From positions 186,001 to 250,000 of the forward strand of contig VZQC01005745.1 in the NCBI GenBank assembly GCA_009823505.1: 64,000 nucleotides of DNA, written 5' to 3'. The notes under the pieces were generated by a model, which was given only the letters and a program-made list of their open reading frames with translations, was not told the DNA's origin and made no database searches. The stretch comes from Rhizomys pruinosus (Eukaryota; Chordata; Mammalia; Rodentia; Spalacidae). Within the stretch, counting starts at the first letter, position 1. Every line of letters starts with the position of its first letter. Positions 10,752 through 19,689 of the stretch are shown piece after piece. The position numbers and the translations under genes are program-made.

Positions 10752-13250
10752 CTAGAAGGCATCCATAGTAGCTTCCATGAGATTTCTGGGACAATACAAG
10801 CAAAGCCTTGGCCTTGGGTCAGGGCCTCTCCATTGGGAAGATAAGGGGTCCCTCCACCATACAAGGGGAAGTGAGGTGGAGCAGGGGACAGAACCCCAGT
10901 GCTTATGAGCCAGGTTGTTGCCGTGTTCATCAAAGGAATGGAAGTTAAGGGTAAAAAGGGTTTCGGTAAGAAGGAGGTGGGGGTCCATGGGAACGGGAAT
11001 GGCAGGAGCCTTGAGAGGTGTTCCTTAATGGAGCAGTTGGTGCGCTCAATGATGGCCTAGCCTTGAGGGTTATAGGGGATGCCTGTGGAGTGCCTGATGC
11101 TCCATGAGGCAAGGAAGGAGTTAAAGGTGCCGGATGTGTAATCTGGGCCATTGTCCATTTTTAACTCCCAGGGGACCCCCCCCCATGAGAAGCATGGCCG
11201 TTTTCAGAGTTTTGATGGCATGGGAGGCAGTCTCACCAGAGAGAGAAACTGCATATATAAGCTTAGAGACTGTGTCCACAGTCACATGAACATATTGGAG
11301 TTTTCCAAAGGAGGGGACATGGGTGATGTTCATTTGCCACAGAGAGTTAGGGACCGGGGCCAGGGATTCACCCCTTGATGTTGGAGGGGTCCCAGTGGGG
11401 CCAGAGAGGCACAGGAGGAGCAGAGTGAGATCAATATTTACATTTAGGAGGGACAGGTCAGGGTAGAGGCGGTGGAGCAAGGGGTGGGGGAAGGTGGAAA
11501 CGCTGGTGGAGGGCCCGAGCCTGCTCCAGCAGGGGCAAATGAGTGGTCATGATGAGGGATCAATGCTCACATTACCCTTGGCTATAACTCCCTTTAGGCC
11601 TACGTGGGAGCCAACATGTTCAATGAACCAGGGGTGTGCACCGTGTTCCAGAAGGTCCTTAATAGTAAGTAAGGTGACATCTAAGGGGGAGTTAGAAGCA
11701 TTCATAGAGGCGAAAGGAAGAGATTGGAGGGTCTGAGCAGCATATTGGCTATCTGAGAAGACATTCAAAGGGGCATTCTGGACACAGGAGAACACCTGGG
11801 CTATATCCAAGAGCTCACCTAATTGGACAGACCCAGGATTGGGCTGGAAGAAGACAAGAAGGGCATCACCATTGTAAAGGATGAAGCTGAAGTTGGTCTG
11901 TTAGCATTGGTGAAGGCAATGGGTGCGTTAGGAATGGGCTGGGATTTAGAGAATGAATGGCTGTGAAAGTCAACACAGAGGGGAAGGTCTGCAAAAGTTT
12001 GTCACATGGGTAGTGGTTGTCAAGTGTCTCAGGATAGCCCCACATCAATGTCTGAAACAGGGCATAATCCCTCCACAAGGAGTTAAGTTTGACAACAGGG
12101 AGGAGCAGAAAAATCTTGTCAGGTTCAAGATTGTAAATGTGATTGCAGTAGGATTTGCCTTTAAACACAAGGAGGAGGAGGACTTCAATGTAAGGAGTGA
12201 TTTTGTGGCTATCACTGCGTGAGGGGTGGAGCCAGAACAAGGGGCCATCCTGCCAGATGGCCCCAAAGACCCCATCCAAGTTCCCTAAGACCAGGACAAG
12301 GAGGGGCCTGTCCAGTCAGAAACGGTCTGTGGACATGGAGAAGAGGCTGCTGCTAACATCATCAATGACAGCCTTAGAGGGGGGGTAGGGAAATTATGTC
12401 AGAGGGGGAGTGATTCCCCTTTAGGAGAGAGAAGAAGGGGTCAAGCTTCCCAGGGGCTATTGGAAGAAAGGGCTTGAGCCAATTGATACTATGCAGAGCT
12501 TTTGGAGGTCATTAAGGGAGTGTTTATCTTTAACTTGTATATGGGGATCAAGGGGTCGGATTGTCTGGGAGATGTGGTAACCCAAGAACTGATGTGGCTG
12601 AGCAAGTTGAATTTCATCAGGGGAGATATGCAAATTGAGGGATTCCAAAGATGAGACCAGTTTTCTAAGTAGGAGGTTAAGGGTATCAGGGGAGGGATGG
12701 GCCAGGAGGTTGTCATCCATGTAGTGGATGGATTTGCAGGATGGAGGGAAGATATTGAAGGCCGAGGCTACAAAATTTTGACAAACAGTAGGGCTATTTT
12801 TCATCCGCTGAGGCAGTACTTTCCATTGGTATCTATTGGCTGGTTTGTGTACATTGGGCTCCCACACTGTAAATGTGAAGTAAGGGCGGTCCTGCCAAAG
12901 GAATGCTGAGAAAGCAGTCCTTGAGGTCGATGACTGCAATGTGCCAGGACAGAGGGATACAACTGGGGTGAGGAAGTCTGCCCTGAGGAGAGCCCATCTT
13001 TTTCATATGGAGGTTGATTTGTCAGAGGTCCTGTAACAGCCTATATTTTTCTGATTTTTTCTTAATAACGAAAATGGGGGTATTGTGAGGACTAAGGGAT
13101 GGTTCAATATTTCTTAATGCAAGTTGTTCATCAATTAACTACTTGAGGACAGTGAGTTTTGGTTCAAGTATAGGCCACTGCTCAACCTAGATGGGGTCAT
13201 TAGTGTCCCATTCAAGACAGGGAGTTAGGGGAGCTGTGGCCCTTAGAATT
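10752..13250 (-). pseudogene. pol: pol remnant (reverse transcriptase, RNase H, integrase)
   Basis: The pol frame opens just after the protease stop. It runs with in-frame stops at 13187-13189 (TAG), 13139-13141 (TAG) and 13022-13024 (TGA). The first catalytic Asp motif (DLKD) lies near 12925, and the frame changes near 12900. The 160-residue frame at 12939-12457 holds the YMDD active site, followed by FLGYHIS. In the usual PQG-M motif the Gly is Arg. The thumb/connection follows at 12279-11866. RNase H lies at about 11875-11547 with a GEL and the SDSQY motif. Integrase starts with an H-X3-H near 11500. Its core at 11480-11121 reads WQMNITH, where the first catalytic Asp is Asn. The frame then breaks in a C9 run (11174-11182, plus strand), and the DNGP motif is in another frame. 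A TAG at 11057-11059 precedes the catalytic Glu segment. The C-terminal domain (WRDPLSSQW) ends at 10752. Confidence 0.88.
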
Positions 13251-13721
13251 GGGGGTGAAGGGTCTGGTTAGTAAAGGGATTGTCCCTGCCTGAGAACCCA
13301 CTCCTATCCTTGCCTATGACATCCTCCAATAGGGTGCTATCATCCACAGTAAGGACAGTGCCCATACTGAATAAGATGTCCCTTCCCCAGAGAGTGCGGG
13401 GGGGATGTTGGCAACAAGGGGCTTGATGGTCCCGGAATTACCATCATAATCTTCCCATGCCACCCCATTGATAGTTTGTTTAGTGGGTTGCTCCCCACCA
13501 ACCCCTTTAATGGGGGGCCCAGGTGTAAACCTCCAAGTGGAGAAGGGGGCAGTGTCATTGGAGGTGATAATGGTGACATCTGCTCCGGTGTCTACGATCC
13601 TTTTAATGGGGAAGCCGTCCAATTTAATGGACATGGGGGGTTGGCCATAAATGGGTATAGTCCAGAGGACTTGAGAAGGGGTCCCTCTTACTTGTGGGGC
13701 TGAGGGGTACCCTGAAAGGAG
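13243..13721 (-). pseudogene. pro: pro remnant (retroviral aspartic protease)
   Basis: This encoded the protease that cuts Gag-Pol. It is in the -1 frame relative to gag and open from the slippery site at 13727-13721. The catalytic motif IVDTGADVTII is intact, with Asp near 13592. The flap region follows. The frame breaks at a seven-base G run (plus strand 13398-13404), and the conserved LWGRD-type motif near the C-terminus lies in a different frame that ends with TAA at 13243-13245. Only about 43 codons separate the slippery site from the active-site Asp, so no dUTPase domain precedes it, unlike typical betaretroviruses. pol then lies in the -1 frame relative to this C-terminal part. Confidence 0.88.
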
Positions 13722-15136
13722 TTTAAAGGACCTGAGGACGTGGATCTGCAGTCCTTAGCCCAGTGAAAACCTTTTTTACATTTGGGACAAAGAGTCTTAG
13801 GCCTAGTTGTGGGACCGGGGCAGGAGAGGCTTAAATGGCCCTGTTTGCCATAACCCCAACACGTGGGTGGGTCAGAAGAGCCCTGGCCGAGGGATAAGGC
13901 CTGAATAGAGGCAGTCCAGGCCTCAAAGGGGGCTGTCACTGGGTTAAGGTCACGAGTGGCAATGATCCATTTATGGAGATCTTCATTGCACACTGGGGCA
14001 ATGGCATTATGGCATTGAGAGTTCATACCCTCCCAGGCAAGTTCCTTAACCAGAGCATCATGTGCTGGGCCAGGGGGGTTCAGCGGTCTACTGCCGCAGT
14101 GAGGAAGTCGGAGAAATGCTCCCCAGCATGTTGTACTAAGTTGCGAAAAGTAGGAGTCAGGTTTTTGGGGAGTACAAGATTTAAGACTTTGAAGGGCCAT
14201 GTTTTTAACCTGATCAAAGTACTGTGGGATTCCAATAAGAGACTGACTCACAGGATCAGTGAAGTTGCCACGGCCAGTAAGCATTTCTAAGGTAACAGGA
14301 AGTTGATATTGAATATTGGTAAGGGCCTGGCCTTCAGCCATGTCGTCATAAGCAGCCCTCCATTAAAGGAAAGCAGGTGGATCAAGGCAGGCTTTAAGTA
14401 GAGTATACCAGTCATAATGTGTTTGGAGATTAAGGGCCCACTGGGTGAGGTCCTGTTTGAAGTAAGGAGAGTCAGGGCCTGACTCTAGTGCTGCCTTCCT
14501 GATGAGGGAAAGATGAGGCAGCAGGGTGGGGATCCAAGGTTAAAAAGCAGCATTAGGCCCTTGACTGGGAAGGCATGCAGGGTGGGGTTGGTATGCAGAA
14601 AGGGATTGTTAGAGTGTGGAAGTTTGGGAGCAGGAAGGGCGGAGGGGGGATCCCTGCTAATCTACCTCCAGGGATAGATAGGTGGAGAACAATGAGCCTC
14701 AGCAGGGGTTTGGGTGGGGATGAGGGGGCCGTTGAGGTAGGCGGAAGGTGGGGGGAGCTCAGTCTCCTTGCAACCTTCTAAATCAGGGACACAAGGCAAA
14801 GCCAACTTTTCCTCAGTATTTTTGTGGCAGGCAGAGTTATGCTCATGAAGGACTTCCTCAGCCGAGGAGCCTTTAAGGCTAGCAATAATGGCTAGGAGAA
14901 TCGGGACAAATGGGGGGGGGGCAGATGAAACCTCATGCTTGAGGGAAAAATAAAGGACCCTCATCCAGATGGAGGGGTCCCAAATGTTTTCAGGAGTGAT
15001 CCAAGGGGCAGTGCGTACGGCCTCCTCCCAAAAGGAATCCAAGTCCTGAGATTTCACTTTAAGGCCACGTGTCTGGAGGAGACCCTTGAGTGCAGCCTGT
15101 CTGTGGCTCTCGAACATGGGGAAGGATGTTCCCCAT
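13688..15136 (-). pseudogene. gag: gag remnant (matrix, capsid, nucleocapsid)
   Basis: The likely start is an ATG-GGG at 15136, which gives the Met-Gly needed for N-myristoylation. It is in a different frame from the following matrix-like segment (about 15117-14662, with the helical stretch ALKGLLQTRGLKVKSQDL), so a shift occurred within the first few codons. That segment ends at a TAG at 14662-14664. Capsid resumes in another frame around 14460 and is cut by an in-frame TAA at 14363-14365. It then runs open from 14362 to 13688 with the major-homology-region area and two zinc knuckles. The first knuckle has Tyr in place of its second Cys (CWGYGKQGH). The second (CPKCKKGFHWAKDC) is intact. The slippery heptamer for pro lies just before the stop. 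Confidence 0.88.
13721..13727 (-). promoter_or_regulatory. gag-pro -1 ribosomal frameshift heptamer TTTAAAC
   Basis: On the minus strand the heptamer T-TTA-AAC sits exactly in the gag zero frame (codons CCT TTA AAC), 33-39 bases before the gag stop. A -1 slip there enters the frame that contains the protease DTGA, and that frame is open from the heptamer through the active site. TTTAAAC is one of the established slippery sequences. A downstream pseudoknot is expected but I did not model it. Confidence 0.85.
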
Positions 15137-15384
15137 GAGGGCAGGAAGTGGGAAAGGAGGTTAAGTGTTAGAGGGAAGAACCAACAAAGCAGCGGAGCAG
15201 GAATGTGCATCCCTAGCCAAGGGCAAACACACAGAAAACTGAAGTAGAGAGAAGGAGAGGCAGGTTGGGGTGGGAGAGTGGGGGCCGGGCGCTCACCCTA
15301 ACACTGCTGAAAATCAAAGAACACAGAATGGGGCCTATGCACCGATCAAGGAAGTGGGTGCCTCACCAGCACCAGGGACCGAAA

Positions 15385-15402
15385 ATCCACCATTGGGCGC
15401 CA
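15385..15402 (-). other. Primer-binding site, lysine-tRNA type
   Basis: Minus strand TGGCGCCCAATGGTGGAT begins two bases inside the 5' LTR edge. The first ten bases match the 3' end complement used by lysine-tRNA-primed betaretroviruses. The remaining eight fit less well, so the exact tRNA is uncertain. Confidence 0.75.
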
Positions 15403-15404
15403 AA

Positions 15405-15687
15405 TGTTGACAATCCCCCAGGCCTGCTGGGGGTGAGAGGCGCAGAGTCAAAACACAGACCCTGGGGATTCGGTGAATGTAGACAGAGGGTGAGCTGTTG
15501 TGGACTTGTTTATTGGGGGCAGGGTTAGGGATTATGTACTGTTCGCATTCCCGCTCTCCTCTTGTTGTCTTCTGATTGGCCCAGGTCTGCAACGTTGCTT
15601 GTATGGTCTCACCTGCCTAGGGCAGGTTAGGATGATGAGGGACAAGCTCTGCACATGCATAATTCTCAGCATACTGGCTATACTACA
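15405..15687 (-). repeat. 5' LTR of the provirus
   Basis: 283 bp, TG...CA. Minus-strand signals are a CCAAT box (15579-15575), a weak TATA-like TACATAAT (about 15540-15533) and AATAAA at 15514-15509. Compared with the 3' LTR it lacks 28-29 bp between short G runs and has a G-rich stretch after the polyadenylation signal. Confidence 0.92.
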
Positions 15688-15693
15688 GTGGAG
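15688..15693. repeat. Proviral target-site duplication, right
   Basis: GTGGAG directly follows the LTR end and is identical to 8502-8507. Confidence 0.9.
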
Positions 15694-16160
15694 GATAGTT
15701 CCAAACCCCTTTTCACACAGACAACACTGGCTAAACTCACTGAACTTCAGAACAAAAACATGAATGCAGGAAAGAGACTTGTAAGAAGGAGTAGAGATAA
15801 TAGAGGTGGGGAGAGATATGAGATTGTGAGGGGGAGCATTAATCAGAACGCATGTGTACATGTAGGGAGTTGTCAAAGGACAAGTTCAATAAAAGTTATT
15901 TTAAAGTACCCTGGTGAGATCATCAGGTAGGTAGGATGCATCAAAGCAAGGAAATCTACTATAGGCTGCAGATGTTATTTAATAATGTTCTTTAGCCTTT
16001 GGATTGGTGGAAGCTAAGGGGTCTGTTTGTACATTCCAGAAATGATTTTACCTGATATTCACATGAATGATAGTTCAAACTCAGCAGTGGAGAATAAATG
16101 GCTACTTTAGGGGACTAAACATAGTTAAGATAATTTGACTCCAAATCTGTAACAGTCCAG
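15694..16160. other. Unique DNA, no gene seen
   Basis: This is the pre-integration flank of the provirus. No motif or repeat was recognised. Confidence 0.4.
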
Positions 16161-16174
16161 CTCAAAAGCTCTTT

Positions 16175-16430
16175 TTTTTACAATTTTATTTTTTTTTAAT
16201 TTTATTTATTTCTGTATGTGTATCAATGTAGTGTCTGCATGCAGGTCTGTGCACCCGTGTCATGCAATGCCATGGAGGTCAGAAGAGGGTCTCGGATTCC
16301 CCTGGAACTGGAGTTCTCCTGGAATTGGAGTTTCAGATGGTTCTCAGCCGCCATGTGGGTGCTGGGGATCGAACCCGGGTCCTCTGCAAGAGCGGTCGGT
16401 GCTCTTAACCGCTAGGCCATCACTCCAGCC
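16175..16430 (-). mobile_element. B2 SINE, full length
   Basis: A complete antisense B2 with a T-rich tail at left and the tRNA-like head (reverse of GGCTGGAGTGATGGCCTAGCGG) at right. A 14-bp target duplication CTCAAAAGCTCTTT lies at 16161-16174 and 16431-16444. It carries the internal near-duplication typical of this genome's young B2s. The promoter boxes of a tRNA-type Pol III gene lie in the head. Confidence 0.92.
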
Positions 16431-16796
16431 CTCAAAAGCTCTTTAATCACCATACAACCTTGTAGAATTCCTAACATGATGTTTGGCTTTCTGGGAACTA
16501 GGTTCACAGCTTACACTTGCTCTTTTCCTGCTTCAGGTTCCTAAGTGGCTGGCATTCTTAGCCTGCCTTTGTCCCCTAGTATCTCACAGGTGAAAATGAG
16601 GGTTTTAGTCATCCTGCTTTCAAAAATTATATTTATTTTCTCTATACCTGTGTTTCTCCATCTCTGAGTCATAGAAGAACACATAAAGCCAAGTGTTTGC
16701 CTCCTAGGACTGAGGAAGGCACCAATCAAATAAACAGGCACATAGAAATAACAATGAATGATATGAAGTGACAATATGAAGTGGTAGAAGGTCGAG

Positions 16797-17115
16797 AAAG
16801 GCTGGAGAAGTTGTTCAATGGGTGAGAGGGCTTGTATATAAGCATGTGAACCTGAGTTCAAATTCTCAGGACCCATGTAAAGAGCCAAGAATGGCTGTGT
16901 GTTCCTGTAACTACATTAGGAGAGAAAGAGCAGGCATATCCTGAGAATTTCTAAGCCAACCAGTCTACAAGAAACAGTGAGCTTCAGATTTAGTGATATA
17001 AGCCTGTCTTAAGGGGAAAAGTGGAGAACAACAGAGGAAAGAAACTATCTGAAATCTTCCTCTGGCCTCTGCACGTGCGCATGCAATTGGACAAAACACA
17101 TACACACACAGACAG
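16797..17115 (+). mobile_element. B4-like composite SINE, old
   Basis: It has a head GGCTGGAGAAGTTGTTCAATGG, a middle 'CTGAGTTCAAATTCTCAGGACCC' and a B1-like part. It ends in 'TCTGGCCTCTGCACGTGCGCATGC' and a CA-rich tail. This resembles the ID/B1 composite B4 layout and is diverged. Confidence 0.6.
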
Positions 17116-17126
17116 GGACACACACC

Positions 17127-17166
17127 ACCACTACCACGACCACCACTATGACCACCACTACTACCT
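17127..17166. repeat. Imperfect (CCA/CTA)n trinucleotide repeat
   Basis: ACCACCACTACCACGACCAC and similar units form the degenerate tail of the preceding SINE. Confidence 0.7.
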
Positions 17167-19515
17167 AAGAATGTAGAGTTGATGCTGAGTGGTCCTGTTA
17201 TTTTAAGGAAATAATCCTTAAGCTGAGTACTGCAGAGACAGAAATACCTTGCAGCCTTAGGAAGATCTGCTTGAAAACACTCTGCAAGGACCAGTGAGTA
17301 CAAGTACCTGTGAATGATGTCTCTCAGATTCTCCTGTTTGGACATGGCTGTGGAAGGTATGGAATGTCACCAAGGATGTCATCCAATAACCCTGGTATCT
17401 CTCCCAGGAAGGTTTCATACATGTCTGTGCATAGTAAGCATTGTAAGTTAATCTACCTGACCACCTTTAGTAACATCCAAGTGTTACTTACTAATCTCAT
17501 CTTTGTGCCCACCAATTCATTATAAAATCACACATTTTGGACCATCATTACACAGCACTCTAAATTGGTTTGTAATCTAAATATCAGTTAACATTTGTTT
17601 ATGAACTAACAGAGGTGATTTAAACAAGATCACCTTGAAGTGATTCATATTATACAAATCAGAATGTGGCTCAAATGCCAGGAAAATGAATTCTTATCTA
17701 ATTTGCTTAGCTAAAGGGCCTTAATGAATATTAATCAGTTTTTATGTTAAATTAGCAGAGCTTAATATAGTCTTTAACTTTCCATTCTTGATGAGCTTAA
17801 TATAGTCATTAACTTTCCATATTTGTTAAATCTGACATATTCTTAGGTGATTGTTAAGCCATCATTTGATCCAAAATTATGCATCTTGGGGCATTCTCTA
17901 CATAATTCACAACATAACCACACAGTGTCTGCATTTTCGACATGAGGAGATTGATGGGAAGGGAGACTGAAAATGTGGAGCAAATTTCACAGTCCCTTAC
18001 TAGGAGATTGGGTTTGGGACCAGGTCTTTCTCAGTTTTACCATCATTAACCTATCCAACCTACATCTCCTGGCCAGATCTTTCTGTTTCGTTTATCATTA
18101 ACCTATTCAACCTACCTCACTATCCTAGGCCCTAGACCATTTCCAAGAAAAAACAAGACAGGATGAACAGTGAGATCATTCTGACCCATACGCCATACTA
18201 ATCCCTTTCAGGGATTCCATCGGTACTTTCTCTGGCTTGGGGTATGATCTAGGTAAATAGAACCAGTACTGAGAAATTTAGATATGAAAATGAGGAGTGG
18301 GGAGTAGATACTGATCCACATAAACTGGGTGATTCCCTGGCTATTAATCGGAGTATTAACACTTATGATGGTAATTCTACTTAAATTATACCAGTTAGCC
18401 CCTCTCACAAATGTCTAATTCAGACAAACGATTGATGGTCTCATTTAAAAGAATGAAACCATTCAAATATTTTATTGTTAAGCTGGTAAAGCAGCCAGAA
18501 TGCCTATCAAAAGAATTCATATTCTTGGCCCAAGTTCATAGTATTAGGGATAGCAATATTACAGAGGGATGAGGGAGAGGAGAAGCCTAACTCCTCTGTA
18601 TTTTCCAGTGAGCTTATGGCTATTTCCACTCTGCTTGTGGTACATGAACATGAATGTCAGCTGAAAACAAGCAGAAGCCAAAAGAAAATCATTTATATTT
18701 ACTTAAAATGAAAGACTTTCTCTCTGGGAGATTTTAAAGCTTCCAAGAACAATCTCAGCCAAAATAAATGCAGTCAGTAGAACAAAGAGTTCTAGTCAGG
18801 TAATAGCGTGTGCCTTTGCTCTTGACAAGAATGTTGAAAAGCACAAGGTTTGGATTTTATATTTGAATGATGTGATATTCATATTTAAAAGGATGGGATT
18901 CTTCATATTATTTGAAATAATATGTACTTCTTTCTAGAGGTTCCAGCAAAATGAGAAATCAAAATTACTTCCCCATCCTGTGGGGCATTCAGTATTTGCT
19001 AGCATATAGCCCTTCCAAACACCTGCTTGTGACTGGGCATTCTTGTTGCCAAAGTCTTGTCAAGAGGACTCTCTGAACCCTTGCTGCTCATCTGCTCTGT
19101 GTGCCCTGCAGACTTCTTTAATTGAAGTTCTGTTTCTGCAGGTTGGAAGAACTCCACAAGGACCAAACTTATATGGGAAAAATTGAAGACCAGCATCTCC
19201 ATCAAGTGTGTTTCACTGCCCAACTCTACAGCAAATGCCCCGGAAGGGGAAGAGAACAGTGCCTATGTTGCTCACATCCTTGAGTAGGGCAGCCTGCAAT
19301 TAACTGTGACCCACAAATACCTGTTTAAGCACATTGGAAGAGTGTCTTATCAGTACCTATTTGCTATAAATATGTGTGACAAAATCATACAAAAAGTAAA
19401 TGGGCAGAAAAAGAGTCTGTAATTCTAAGAATATTACTAGTGTTTTTTTTTTTAAATGTCTGATTAACTTAGCTGAAAACTTTATGCAATATCAACACAT
19501 GAAAAAATTCCCTCT
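17167..19515. other. Unique AT-rich DNA, no gene seen
   Basis: No exon or repeat was recognised. An imperfect local duplication (GAGCTTAATATAGTC..TTAACTTTCCAT) occurs at about 17759-17820. The 74-residue minus frame at 18999-19223 has no recognised domain. Confidence 0.4.
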
Positions 19516-19528
19516 CCATCTTTTCCCT

Positions 19529-19676
19529 ATTTTTTTGGTCTTTTGAGACAGGGTTTCCCTTTAGTCCCAGTTGGCCTGGAGCTCCCTATGTAGACCAGGC
19601 TGCGCTTGAACTCACAGAGATTCACCTGCCTCTGCTTCCTGAGTGCTGGGATTACAAGCATGTACCACACGCCCAG
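19529..19676 (-). mobile_element. B1 SINE
   Basis: Antisense B1: 'TTTGAGACAGGGTTTCCC' at left through 'GTGCTGGGATTACAAGC' and 'GCCCAGC' at right. Target duplication CCATCTTTTCCCT lies at 19516-19528 and 19677-19689. Confidence 0.9.
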
Positions 19677-19689
19677 CCATCTTTTCCCT

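Larger units (their letters stand above)
8508..15687 (-). mobile_element. Class II (beta-like) endogenous retrovirus, complete but defective
   Basis: A 7.18-kb provirus lies on the minus strand. In its own orientation the order is 5' LTR (15687-15405), a lysine-tRNA-type primer-binding site, gag, pro, pol (RT, RNase H, integrase), env, polypurine tract and 3' LTR (8813-8508), bounded by the 6-bp duplication GTGGAG. Recognisable marks are two retroviral zinc knuckles (one damaged), the protease DTGA, the polymerase YMDD, an RNase H SDSQY and an integrase core. The envelope transmembrane region has a C-X7-C loop and lacks any gamma-retroviral CWLC signature that I can see. Every gene is broken by stops or shifts. 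Family is inferred as ERVK/beta. A closer match, for example to rodent ERVK10C-like elements, would need a database comparison. Confidence 0.93.

Noticed and set aside
15385..15402. Lysine tRNA gene fragment
   Set aside because: Only 18 bases directly beside an LTR: a primer-binding site.
18999..19223. Small minus-strand gene (74 residues)
   Set aside because: No domain, splice or promoter evidence; length is within chance expectation.
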